Positions 15,460-22,734 of a stretch of DNA of 34,977 bases are shown here, one piece after another. Source of the stretch: Bradyrhizobium acaciae (GTDB lineage: Bacteria; Pseudomonadota; Alphaproteobacteria; Rhizobiales; Xanthobacteraceae); assembly GCF_020889785.1 (NCBI RefSeq), contig NZ_JACMYK010000076.1, positions 1 to 34,977 of the forward strand, in the 5' to 3' direction. Each line of letters opens with the position of its first letter. Within the stretch, counting starts at the first letter, position 1. Position numbers and translations under genes: made by a program. The notes under the pieces are model-generated. The model did not search any database, was not told the origin of the DNA, and was given only the letters and a program-made list of their open reading frames with translations.

Positions 15460-16511
15460 CGCGCGGCCCCGTTCTCCTGCCGGCGCGGCCGCAAGGTGCC
15501 GAAGGCGCGGCTGTCGTCCAGCCAGTAGACCACCGGCAGCACCAGCCGCTGCAGCGCCAGCATCGCGGATGCCGCGAGCAATGCCGGCAGCGAGCCCGAG
15601 GGCACCTCGCTCATGACGTAGCGGCGCGCGCCGGCCAGATCGACCCGGCCGAGCTGCAGCACGTCGTCGCCGCGGCCGTAATCCAGCTCGCGCTCGCAGA
15701 ATTCGTTGTAGACCGCGTTGCGGTGCTTCGGCGCGATCTCGAAGGTCTTCTTCAATGCGTCCGAGCCGCCGGTATAGGCGTTGGTGATGACCGAGCGCGC
15801 CTCGTCGAAGCCGGCTTCCTCGCCGACGCCGAACACCGCGCGATGCCGCGCCATGATGCCACGCGCGAGCTGCAGATGCGCAAAACTCTGCCGCGCGCCC
15901 GGCAATGGCGACGGGAACACGTCCGAGAAGGTGTCGCTGACCATGCCGACAACGGCCGGCACCTGGGTGACGTTGGAGATCCATTTCGGCCGCAGGCCGT
16001 CGCGCGCGAACAGCACCAGCGCGGTCAGGCCATAGAGCACCCAGGACAGCCCCTGCCCGCGCACATCGGGATCGACCATGACGAGGCCGAGATGGGTGAC
16101 CTCAGCCGGCTCGCCGTCGAGCGGCACGTCCATCACCGACAGCGCGTTGAAGGCGATCGGCCGCCCGGTGTCTTCCTCCGAGATCAAGGTGACGACGGCG
16201 CGCGACAGCCGCTCCGGCTCGCCGGAGAAGATGCCGTAGGTCAGGCTCTCCTCGGGCAGCGTCTTCGCGGCGACGATGCGGAGCTGCGCGACCAGCGCGT
16301 CGAGCTCGTCCTTCGGCAGCGACAGGCCCGGCGATTCGACGATCCGGGTGCGCTGGCCGGCCTGGGTGCGCAAGGTGAGGTCGATGGTCGGCTGCGACAG
16401 CGCCTTCAGCCAGAAGCCGGCATGGCTGCGCAGGCCGTCAAAGGCCGCGCGCGCCTTCGCCAGGCCCGAGCTGCCGCGCGAAGCGGGCGTGGGATTGTCG
16501 GTGGACGCCAT
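15456..16511 (-). CDS. GNAT-fold acyltransferase-like protein, first gene of E1/GNAT operon
   Basis: A 351-residue protein containing a GNAT domain. Motif A is visible as THLGLVMVDPDVRGQGLSW (about 139-157, with RGQGL as the acyl-CoA or acyl-ACP pyrophosphate loop), preceded by the beta strands SRAVVTLISEE and RPIAFNALSVMDV. The remainder (about 180-351) is unlike small acetyltransferases. A hydrophobic stretch near 305-330 (SLPALLAASAMLALQRLVLP) could dock the protein to the membrane. An acyl-homoserine-lactone-synthase-like acyl transfer is one possibility, not shown by sequence. The ATG at 16511 is preceded by GAGG and is preferred to a non-ATG start at 16541. It is the first gene of the coupled five-gene set. 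The 375-base gap upstream contains a long perfect inverted repeat. Confidence 0.8.
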   Translation of the reverse strand: MASTDNPTPASRGSSGLAKARAAFDGLRSHAGFWLKALSQPTIDLTLRTQAGQRTRIVESPGLSLPKDELDALVAQLRIVAAKTLPEESLTYGIFSGEPERLSRAVVTLISEEDTGRPIAFNALSVMDVPLDGEPAEVTHLGLVMVDPDVRGQGLSWVLYGLTALVLFARDGLRPKWISNVTQVPAVVGMVSDTFSDVFPSPLPGARQSFAHLQLARGIMARHRAVFGVGEEAGFDEARSVITNAYTGGSDALKKTFEIAPKHRNAVYNEFCERELDYGRGDDVLQLGRVDLAGARRYVMSEVPSGSLPALLAASAMLALQRLVLPVVYWLDDSRAFGTLRPRRQENGAAR

Positions 16512-16685
16512 TTCTCTGTCCCTCGGGCGCGATCTCTGCACTCACCCCTGTTAAGGAGCCATGAGCGCAACCTGACGCTGTTCGCCGCAGGGTAAACAAG
16601 GCCTTCCGGAAACCAAGCGAGTTTGCTTCTGACGGTTCGCGAGCCGATCGCCACCGTTGCGAGGAGCGAAGACTGCTTCCCCAGG

Positions 16686-16807
16686 GTCGTCCCGGCGAAA
16701 GCCGGGATCCATACTCCGCGGCGGGTGTCGTGGACGGGACTCGTCGTTCCAGCGGTGCGCAACAATCAACATTTGTGGTTATGGGTCCCGGCTTTCGCCG
16801 GGACGAC
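16686..16807. repeat. Palindromic repeat with perfect 22-base arms
   Basis: GTCGTCCCGGCGAAAGCCGG at 16686 is mirrored exactly at 16786-16807, giving 22-base perfect arms with internal GGCTTTCGCC-type stems. The centre contains AACAATCAACATTTGTGGTT. It occupies most of the otherwise gene-free stretch 16512-16886, between yiaAB-like and the E1/GNAT operon. I see no gene in the remainder. Confidence 0.85.
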
Positions 16808-16886
16808 ACTGCATGTGTGGCACAGCACAAAGCGGCGGGTGCACGACACCCGCGGCCTCGTCCAGGCTCCGGCGCCTGCCGCCATC

Positions 16887-17162
16887 TCAACCCGACTTGG
16901 AGACTTCCATCAGCAGGCGCTCGGCCTTGGCGTCCTCGATGCGGTTGACGAACTTGCTGCTCTCGTAATTGTCGCGCACCGTCTTGGTCAGCGTAATGCA
17001 GGTCTGGATCAGCATCACGATGCCCATCGCGAGATAGCCCTGCATCCAGAGGCTGACCGGCAGGAAGAAAATGCCGACGGCGACGAGGAAGGCGGAGGCT
17101 GCAAAGGACACGTAGGTGAAGGTGACCCATGCGCTGCTGTGGGGTTGGATGGTCTGGTTCAT
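16887..17162 (-). CDS. YiaA/YiaB-family inner membrane protein
   Basis: A 91-residue inner-membrane protein with two hydrophobic segments (about 12-34 and 38-60) joined by a short turn (PVSLWMQGYLAMG), as in the YiaA/YiaB family. The C-terminus is charged and probably cytoplasmic (VRDNYESSKFVNRIEDAKAE). E. coli YiaA/YiaB are poorly understood inner-membrane proteins. The ATG at 17162 has GGAG seven bases upstream. It follows the PspA-like gene by 54 bases on the same strand, so the two are probably one transcript and respond together to envelope stress, controlled by the TetR regulator and its operators. Confidence 0.9.
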   Translation of the reverse strand: MNQTIQPHSSAWVTFTYVSFAASAFLVAVGIFFLPVSLWMQGYLAMGIVMLIQTCITLTKTVRDNYESSKFVNRIEDAKAERLLMEVSKSG

Positions 17163-17216
17163 GATCGTCTCCTTGATGATGTGTGGTTTGAAGTTGCTTG
17201 TTTGTGGCTCGAGCTG

Positions 17217-17912
17217 TCAGGCTGCGTTCGGGCGCTTGGCTTTCAGCCGCGCCAGCACGTCGTCGGCGGTCGATTTCATGCGCGGACCAAAACCCTGTTC
17301 CGCAAGTTTCTCGGCGGTGGCGAGCGGGCCCGAGGCGGTGTCGATCTCGAACAGCGCGTCATCCGCCGCCTGAATCTCCATCTGCCGCTCGCGCAGCCGC
17401 TTCAGCGTCGCTTCCGCTTCCGGCAGCGTCGACTCGTAAGGGCGCGCCGCCTCGATGCCACTCCGGCGCAGCGAACGCACCGCCTCCGAGGCACGGGCCA
17501 GCCTGCGGCCGCGATCGAGCTCGGCAATGCGCGCCTCGGCATTGGCGACGTGGCGCTTCAGCCGGGTGATCTCGGTGGCGAACAGCGTGCGCGCGGTCAT
17601 CGCGGCATCGCGTTCGGCTTCGAGATTGGCGATCGCCTGCGCGGCTTCGCGGGCGAGGTCTTCGCGGCCGCCCTCGAGTGCCGCGGACGCGCGCACCTCG
17701 AGATCGGCGATCCGGGCGTTGGTGGCCTCGAGCCGCCGGCCCTCCTGTGCGTCGCCGGCGATGGCGAGCGCGAGGGTCCGCTTCGAGCGGTCGACGGCGG
17801 CGGCCGCATCGCGCATCTGCTGGTCGAGGACGACCAGCGCCGTCCGGTCTTGCAGTTCCTCCTCCGCTGCCGCCACGCTGCCGCGGAAAATCGTCAAAAC
17901 AGTTTTGAACAT
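17217..17912 (-). CDS. PspA/IM30-family envelope-stress protein
   Basis: A 231-residue PspA/IM30-type protein, close in length to E. coli PspA (222). The N-terminus MFKTVLTIFRGSVAAAEEEL is the amphipathic membrane-binding helix plus start of helix 1; most of the rest is long charged coiled coil (about 30-190), for example QAIANLEAERDAAMTARTLF. The family polymerises on stressed inner membranes to limit proton leakage. The ATG at 17912, with AGGGAG upstream, is preferred over an in-frame start at 17936. It is the first gene of a pair with the YiaAB-like protein, is divergent from a TetR gene, and has a palindromic operator 17 bases upstream of the start. Alphaproteobacterial pspA is often uncoupled from the PspF/PspBC circuit; here TetR control is suggested instead. 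Confidence 0.88.
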   Translation of the reverse strand: MFKTVLTIFRGSVAAAEEELQDRTALVVLDQQMRDAAAAVDRSKRTLALAIAGDAQEGRRLEATNARIADLEVRASAALEGGREDLAREAAQAIANLEAERDAAMTARTLFATEITRLKRHVANAEARIAELDRGRRLARASEAVRSLRRSGIEAARPYESTLPEAEATLKRLRERQMEIQAADDALFEIDTASGPLATAEKLAEQGFGPRMKSTADDVLARLKAKRPNAA

Positions 17913-17928
17913 TTGATCGCTCCCTGCT

Positions 17929-17943
17929 ATGAGCATCGCTCAT
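17929..17943. promoter_or_regulatory. Candidate TetR operator 1 (ATGAGC-N3-GCTCAT)
   Basis: Perfect 6-base arms around a 3-base spacer. It lies 17 bases upstream of the PspA-like start codon, where bound repressor would block transcription or early elongation. Confidence 0.6.
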
Positions 17944-17962
17944 GGATCTCTTGTACCACATA

Positions 17963-17977
17963 ATGAGCGTCGCTCAA
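17963..17977. promoter_or_regulatory. Candidate TetR operator 2 (TGAGC-N3-GCTCA)
   Basis: Same TGAGC-N3-GCTCA palindrome, in the middle of the divergent gap, 34 bases from operator 1. Confidence 0.6.
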
Positions 17978-17984
17978 GTATTAT

Positions 17985-17999
17985 TTGAGCGGCGCTCAA
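17985..17999. promoter_or_regulatory. Candidate TetR operator 3 (TTGAGC-N3-GCTCAA)
   Basis: Third copy with perfect 6-base arms, 22 bases (about two helical turns) from operator 2 and 25 bases upstream of the TetR start, suitable for autoregulation. Confidence 0.6.
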
Positions 18000-18024
18000 G
18001 GGTGCGGTTAATGACCGGTGAAAC

Positions 18025-18633
18025 ATGTCCAAAGCATTGGAACGACGTGCAAAACTGCGCGAAGCGCTGATCGAGGCGGCGGAACGGGCGATTGCGGCAA
18101 AGGGTCTCGGCGGCCTGAAAACCCGCGAGCTGGCCCAGGAAATCGGGGTCGCCAATGGCGGCGTCTACAATCTGGTCGACGATGTCGACGAGCTGATCCT
18201 GCGGGTCGGCTCGCGCACGCTGGCCCGGCTGGATGCCTCGCTGTCGCTGGCCGAGATCGGCGCCGCGGCGGCGCCGCGCGAGATGCTGGTGCGGATCGCG
18301 GTCGCCTATTGCGACTTCGCCGCCGACAATCTCGAACTGTGGCGTGCGCTGTTCGAGCATCGCATGCAGCCCGGCAAGCCGGTGCCGGAATGGGCCATCA
18401 CCGAGCAGATGGAGTTGTTCCGCCACATCTACAAACCGCTCGCCGCGTTGTTTCCGCAGCGTTCACCGGCGCAGCTTGGCGTCACCGCGCGCAGCCTGTT
18501 CTCCGCCGTGCACGGCATGGTGGCGCTCGGGCTGGAGCACAAGCTGATCGCGGTGCCGATCGGCGCGCTGCGTAGCGAGATCTCGACATTGACGCGCGCG
18601 ATGGTCGACGGGCTGACGGCGAAGAAGGACTAG
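18025..18633 (+). CDS. TetR/AcrR-family transcriptional regulator
   Basis: A 202-residue TetR-family repressor. The N-terminal helix-turn-helix spans about residues 8-60, with GLGGLKTRELAQEIGVANGGVYNLVDDVDEL as the recognition region (usual form TTRDIAxxAGVSxGxLYxHFxxKExL; here YNLVDDVDEL replaces YxHFxxKExL). The C-terminal ligand and dimer domain contains WRALFEHRMQP and a SAVHGMVALGLEHK helix typical of one TetR C-terminal subgroup. It starts at the ATG at 18025, which has only a weak ribosome site. It is divergent from the pspA-yiaAB pair with three identical palindromes between, so it most likely represses both sides and is relieved by an unknown hydrophobic or stress ligand. Confidence 0.92.
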   Translation: MSKALERRAKLREALIEAAERAIAAKGLGGLKTRELAQEIGVANGGVYNLVDDVDELILRVGSRTLARLDASLSLAEIGAAAAPREMLVRIAVAYCDFAADNLELWRALFEHRMQPGKPVPEWAITEQMELFRHIYKPLAALFPQRSPAQLGVTARSLFSAVHGMVALGLEHKLIAVPIGALRSEISTLTRAMVDGLTAKKD

Positions 18634-18938
18634 CGCAGATGCCCGCAACCGCACGATGGCCTCCCTCAACGACGGATACCGAAGGTTACTTTTGAAATCG
18701 TTGCAGAGCGCCGGATCGGCAAATCTGCTAGTTTGCGCGCCGCGTAAGCTGCGGCAATCGGCGCCATGCTGGTTTGATGACCGATGTACTAGCAGAGCCT
18801 CTGGTTTCGCGACCCCGCGACTGGCCTCCCGGCCGCAGGGTTCTACATATCACACCGCGCGCAATGCCCGTCAGGACCAGGATCTGAGCCGTCTGCCGGC
18901 GGGGCAGCCCGCGCATCGAAGCAACTGAGGTCGCGAGC
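18634..18938. other. Gene-free stretch upstream of the desaturase
   Basis: No convincing gene, repeat element or terminator is visible. Small open frames here lack family features. It presumably holds the desaturase promoter and leader; GAGG at 18927-18930 is the ribosome site for the GTG at 18939. Confidence 0.4.
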
Positions 18939-20114
18939 GTGTCCACCAATATCGATCCATATCACCAGCACGACGACATCATGTACCCGCAGGTTCTCCC
19001 GTTCCTGCTGGTCCATGCAGGGTGTCTGGCGGCGATCTGGACAGGCGTCTCATGGCAAGCAATTGCAATCTGCGTCGCTCTATACTGGCTGCGCATGTTT
19101 GCGGTCACCGCCGGCTATCATCGGTACTTCTCGCATCGGGCTTACTCGACGAGCCGGACGTTTCAGTTCATCCTTGCATTCCTGGCCCAGAGCAGCGCCC
19201 AGAAGAGCGTGCTCTGGTGGGCTGCGAAACATCGGCACCACCATCTTCATTCGGATACCAAGCACGACGTGCATTCGCCGGGGCATAAGGGCTTCGTGTA
19301 CAGTCATCTCGGCTGGATCTTCTATCGACAGCACGATGCAACGGATCTGACGAAAGTTTCCGACTTTGCCGCGTATCCGGAGTTGATGTGGCTGCACAGA
19401 TTCGAGGTGTTGCCGGCGATCGTGGTCGCAGCACTGTGCTTCCTCATTGCCGGATGGCCGGGGCTGGTGGTCGGTTTCTTCTGGAGCACCGTGCTGCTGT
19501 ATCATGCAACGTTTTGCATCAACTCGCTTGCGCATGTTCACGGACGCAAGCGCTACGTCACGGGCGATGACTCCCGCAACAATTGGCTGCTGGCCCTGTT
19601 TACGATGGGTGAGGGTTGGCACAACAATCATCACGCCTACCAAAGCAGCGCGCGGCAAGGCTTCCGGTGGTGGGAGATCGATGCGACCTATTATGTCCTG
19701 GTGGCGTTGTCCTGGCTTGGCCTTGTCTGGGATATGAAGGCGCCGCCCGCGCAGGTCCTCCGCAACGAGCAGCGCCTGGGATCGCGTGTAATCAAGCGAA
19801 CGGCCGAGCAGCTCGCGGCTCGCTTCAATCCCGAATATATCGCGCAGGCCGTCAAATCATCGGTGCACGAAACCGGTCTGTCGGTGCGGGAAGCGCTTGT
19901 CCTGTTACAGCATCGTGCCGACCTGCATCTGCCTAGCATCCCGACGCGTGAGCGGTTGCTGGCGGAAGCCCAGGCCATGTTCGCGAAGACGAGTTCGCTG
20001 GACGACATCGTCGACCGTGCACATGAGCTCCTGGTGGAATCGGTTTGCCTGCTCCTGGCCGTTCCGCCTGCACTGGCCGGCGCAAACGCAAAACCTCAAG
20101 CGAATAAGTGGTAG
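18939..20114 (+). CDS. Membrane fatty-acid (acyl-CoA/acyl-lipid) desaturase
   Basis: A 391-residue di-iron integral-membrane desaturase of the delta-9/stearoyl-CoA type. All three histidine boxes are present: HRYFSH (61-66), HRHHH (98-102) and HNNHH (228-232), with further His residues in the KHDVHSPGHKG segment. Hydrophobic helices flank them (about 18-58, 70-92, 155-195). The enzyme would introduce a cis double bond into a membrane acyl chain using O2 and an electron donor. The start is GTG at 18939 with GAGG eight bases upstream; the next in-frame ATG (18981) would remove 14 residues ahead of the first helix. The roughly 95-residue C-terminal extension after the core is helical and of unknown role. 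It is convergent with the cupin gene (27-base gap). Confidence 0.94.
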   Translation: MSTNIDPYHQHDDIMYPQVLPFLLVHAGCLAAIWTGVSWQAIAICVALYWLRMFAVTAGYHRYFSHRAYSTSRTFQFILAFLAQSSAQKSVLWWAAKHRHHHLHSDTKHDVHSPGHKGFVYSHLGWIFYRQHDATDLTKVSDFAAYPELMWLHRFEVLPAIVVAALCFLIAGWPGLVVGFFWSTVLLYHATFCINSLAHVHGRKRYVTGDDSRNNWLLALFTMGEGWHNNHHAYQSSARQGFRWWEIDATYYVLVALSWLGLVWDMKAPPAQVLRNEQRLGSRVIKRTAEQLAARFNPEYIAQAVKSSVHETGLSVREALVLLQHRADLHLPSIPTRERLLAEAQAMFAKTSSLDDIVDRAHELLVESVCLLLAVPPALAGANAKPQANKW

Positions 20115-20141
20115 TATTTTACTTCAGATTGTTCCCGAGCC

Positions 20142-20510
20142 TTACGGCTCCATCGTGTAGGCGCGCCCGGGTTCAAGCGCGTAGATCGTCAGGAAGCGCA
20201 GCGGCCGGTCCAGGTCGCAGTTGCGAAACAGCGTGTGCGGAATGTCAGGGCGATCCTGCAAGGTCTCGCCTGCCCGGTATTGCCGCGGAGCCTCGTCGCC
20301 GTAAGCAGACTCGGCAACACCTTCGACAATGAAGATCACACCGCCGACCGGATGGCGGTGCTGCGGTGCGACGCCGCCGGGCGGATAAGTCACCTCGGCA
20401 ACGACGAGCTCGCGATGATCGCCGGGCAGCGCGAGACGCTCGAGGGTCTTGCGCGAGACGCCGGCAAAGCCCGCTTGCGGCGCGTTTCGACCGTCATTGC
20501 TTTCAGCCAT
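20142..20510 (-). CDS. Single-domain cupin protein
   Basis: A 122-residue small cupin. The first cupin motif is visible as PGGVAPQHRHPVGGVIFIVEG (about 44-64), with the HRH metal-ligand pair and the Glu of the beta-barrel; the second motif is around DRPDIPHTLFRN (about 88-99), giving another His. It probably binds a divalent metal. Such proteins range from quercetinase-like dioxygenases to stress or storage proteins, and no substrate can be inferred. The ATG at 20510 has GAGGG at suitable spacing. A short GAGCC/GGCTC hairpin overlaps its stop. It is convergent with the desaturase and divergent from a small secreted protein. Confidence 0.88.
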   Translation of the reverse strand: MAESNDGRNAPQAGFAGVSRKTLERLALPGDHRELVVAEVTYPPGGVAPQHRHPVGGVIFIVEGVAESAYGDEAPRQYRAGETLQDRPDIPHTLFRNCDLDRPLRFLTIYALEPGRAYTMEP

Positions 20511-20707
20511 TGGAACCCTCTCTTGTCACGCGAACGATTTGTGTCCCGATCGGATCGCGGTGCGCGTGATGATGGTGACGCTGCAACCGCGCAACAAGAC
20601 GCTGAGGTTATTTCAACGCGCGTCACACAGGTGAGGCGAAGCCCTTGCCACCCCTGCTCCCGCGTTGCAGGATTCCTGCGCCGAAAACCCTCAGCAGTGG
20701 GCCTTGC

Positions 20708-21106
20708 ATGAAAACGAGTATCGTCACGACGCGGTTGTCGAGCGTCGCCGCCCTGGCGCTCATCCTTGCAGTATCAGGTGTCACGCCGGCGTTGTCGGCG
20801 CAGGCCGTGCCGGAATGCTCGATGTCGGTGACATTGGCGGATTGGGGCGAGAATTCGACCGGCGATATCGACGTCGCCTCAGGCGCGAGCTGCCAGATCC
20901 CGGTCGGGATCCGCGGCACGGTGACGGACTCGTCGATCTCGCAGAAGCCGTCCTATGGCAAGCTGAAGAAGATCGACGCGACGACCTTCGAGTACAGGGC
21001 CAAGGCCAAGTACAAGGGCAGCGACACGTTTGCCATCAAGGCGACGGGGAAAGGGCCGAAGGCGTCCGGCACCTCGGTCATCACGGTGCACGCGACGATC
21101 AAGTAG
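20708..21106 (+). CDS. Small secreted Ig-like (bacterial beta-sandwich) protein
   Basis: A 132-residue exported protein. An N-terminal signal peptide is clear: positively charged MKTSIVTTRLSS, a hydrophobic core, and a probable cleavage after the SAQA region near residue 34. The mature part contains two cysteines (near residues 37 and 62, probably a disulfide) and a repeat-like beta-rich segment, KPSYGKLKKIDATTFEYRAK followed by YKGSDTFAIKATGKG, resembling cadherin/Ig-like bacterial domains (pattern G-x-L-x9-Y-x-P/A...G-x-D-x-F). The function is unknown; an extracytoplasmic or surface role is likely. The ATG at 20708 is chosen because it starts the signal peptide. Confidence 0.75.
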   Translation: MKTSIVTTRLSSVAALALILAVSGVTPALSAQAVPECSMSVTLADWGENSTGDIDVASGASCQIPVGIRGTVTDSSISQKPSYGKLKKIDATTFEYRAKAKYKGSDTFAIKATGKGPKASGTSVITVHATIK

Positions 21107-21128
21107 TCGCCGCGCGCCAGCGTTAAGC

Positions 21129-21285
21129 TCCCTCTCCCCGTTATTACGGGGAGAGGGTTGGGGTGAGGGGGCCGTCTCCGCGCATTCGGTGACAGCTGCG
21201 TTTGCGGAGAATCCCCCTCACCCGGAATTCAAGCTGCGCTTGAATTTCGACCTCTCCCCGCACGCGGGGCGAGGTGAAGCGGAGT
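21129..21285. repeat. CTCTCCCCG...GGGGAGAG palindromic repeat, copy A
   Basis: CCCTCTCCCCGTTATTACGG with GGGGAGAGGG and GGGTGAGGGGG on the left, and CCCCCTCACCCGG, GACCTCTCCCCGC and GGCGAGGTG on the right. The same architecture occurs at 28305-28490 and 29666-29799. It separates the secreted Ig-like gene from the truncated MoSto-like gene. Confidence 0.8.
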
Positions 21286-21297
21286 CCGCCGCTCAAA

Positions 21298-21705
21298 TCA
21301 GGCCGGCCGTGCGCCGGTGCGGATGATCGACCGGACATGCTGGCCGCGCAGCGCCGCGGCGAGCCGGCCGGGAACGAGACCGTTCACGACCTGCACGCGC
21401 TCGATGTGCCGCGCATTGGCCATCACCTCGAGCAGGGCGGGATCGAACGGCAGCGTGCCCTTCAGCTCGGCGAGCTCGGCGAAGCTCGTCTCGCGCAGCA
21501 GCTGCGCCTTCTTGCCCTCCGGACCATTGGGATCATCGGTGTAGACGCCGTCGACATCTTCCACGATGGTGAGGCCGGCTGCGCCGAGCGCATCGGCAAT
21601 CAGGAACGCGCCGGTGTCGGCCCGATGCATCGGGATGCGCGAGTTCGGAAACTCGTGATGGTGATAGGGCGGAAACGCGCTGCCGACCACCGCGCAGACT
21701 GGCAA
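21298..21705 (-). pseudogene. Truncated molybdenum-storage-protein-like (amino-acid kinase fold) gene
   Basis: The 135 residues match, from memory, only the C-terminal half of the Azotobacter molybdenum storage protein subunits (about 270 residues, amino-acid-kinase/uridylate-kinase fold). Matching segments are PPYHHHEF and RADTGAFLIADALG, then VEDVDGVYTDDPN (nucleotide-binding region) and the C-terminus RHIERVQVVNGLVPG plus QHVRSIIRTGA. The N-terminal half, including the glycine-rich nucleotide loop, is missing. Homology starts near 21696; upstream of that the plus strand instead carries the end of another open frame. There is no ATG and only a TTG at 21705. It is best read as a decapitated gene. 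No mosA/mosB partner or mod transporter is nearby. Confidence 0.6.
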
Positions 21706-21825
21706 ACGGTCGACAAGGCGATCGATCGCGCGCTTGAGGCGGTGCCCGAGACCAATCCGGATGCCGCCAAATGCAAGCAGGCACTCGCCGAGTTGCTGAC
21801 GATCATGGACCAGATGCAGGCCTGA
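21697..21825 (+). pseudogene. Orphan C-terminal gene fragment abutting the MoSto-like remnant
   Basis: A 42-codon plus-strand stretch reading DWQTVDKAIDRALEAVPETN and ending in TIMDQMQA and TGA, with normal high-GC third positions and the look of a helical protein tail. No start codon or N-terminal part precedes it, because the plus strand upstream is antisense to the MoSto-like homology. It is probably the end of a gene joined to the MoSto remnant by a rearrangement near 21697. Confidence 0.4.
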
Positions 21826-21897
21826 TCTCCCCGTCCATCATTCGACCACCCGGCGGCGGTATCGTCCGCCAGCGACGTCTTCTGGAGTGACGCCCTC

Positions 21898-22665
21898 ATG
21901 CAAATGCTGCACAATACCGCGACCGACGACCGCACGGGAAAGGTTCCTGCCGTCACGCTCGGCTTCTGGGTCATCAAGATTCTCGCCACGACGCTCGGCG
22001 AGACCGGCGGCGACGCCGTCACGATGTCGATGGATCTCGGCTATCTCGTCGGCACCGCGATCTTCGCGATCATCTTCGCAATTGCCGTTGCGGCGCAAAT
22101 GGCGGCGAAGCGCTTTCATCCCTTGCTGTACTGGACGGTGATCATCGCGACGACGACCGTCGGCACGACCTTTGCCGATTTCGTCGACCGCTCGCTGGGA
22201 ATCGGATATCTCGGCGGCTCGTCACTGCTCGCCGGACTGCTGGTTGTGTCGCTCGCCGCATGGCATCGCACCATGGGAACGGTCTCGATCGCATCGATCG
22301 ACAACAAGACGGCTGAGACCTTTTACTGGGTCACGATCCTGTTTTCTCAGACGCTCGGCACCGCGCTCGGCGACTGGATGGCCGACTCCACCGGCCTCGG
22401 CTATGGCGGCGGCGCCATCGTGTTCGCCGCCGGCATCGCCATCGTCGCCGCCGCCTATCTCTGGACCCGGGTGTCGCACACGGTGCTGTTCTGGATTGCC
22501 TTCGTCCTCACCAGGCCGCTCGGCGCCACCGTCGGCGATTTCCTCGACAAGCCGCTCGATCACGGCGGCCTTGCCCTCAGCCGCTACACGGCATCTGTCG
22601 CGCTTGCCGTTGCGATCGCCGCCCTGGTCTTCATCCTGCCGCAGCGGGCCGGGGAGCACGCTTGA
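21898..22665 (+). CDS. Four-repeat integral membrane protein, COG4705-like
   Basis: A 255-residue multi-pass membrane protein with about eight hydrophobic segments. Four related motifs, TTLGETGGD (31-39), TTVGTTFAD (86-94), QTLGTALGD (151-159) and RPLGATVGD (206-214), recur at spacings of 55, 65 and 55 residues, so the protein looks like a duplicated two-repeat unit of about 120 residues. Each motif is followed by an acidic D...LGYLGG-like turn. It resembles uncharacterised membrane-anchored proteins of COG4705. A transport or ion-conducting role is plausible from the repeated in-membrane acidic residues, but not established. The ATG at 21898 follows GGAG at a slightly long spacing. The next gene downstream is convergent. 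Confidence 0.85.
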   Translation: MQMLHNTATDDRTGKVPAVTLGFWVIKILATTLGETGGDAVTMSMDLGYLVGTAIFAIIFAIAVAAQMAAKRFHPLLYWTVIIATTTVGTTFADFVDRSLGIGYLGGSSLLAGLLVVSLAAWHRTMGTVSIASIDNKTAETFYWVTILFSQTLGTALGDWMADSTGLGYGGGAIVFAAGIAIVAAAYLWTRVSHTVLFWIAFVLTRPLGATVGDFLDKPLDHGGLALSRYTASVALAVAIAALVFILPQRAGEHA

Positions 22666-22734
22666 GCAACACGCACCTCTGGCCCGGGACACAGAACCGG
22701 CGCGCGCCTCGGCAAGGCGCACGCTGGTTCCTGA

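Noticed and set aside
11278..16511. Azoline-peptide (TOMM) biosynthesis cluster
   Set aside because: E1 and nitroreductase fit, but no YcaO protein and no precursor peptide are visible in the operon or around it.
18656..18928. 90-codon open frame upstream of the desaturase
   Set aside because: No family, no ribosome site, irregular composition; more likely a leader region.
20137..20150. GAGCC-TTAC-GGCTC hairpin at the cupin stop as a terminator
   Set aside because: Only 5-base arms, no T-tract on either strand, and it overlaps the coding end.
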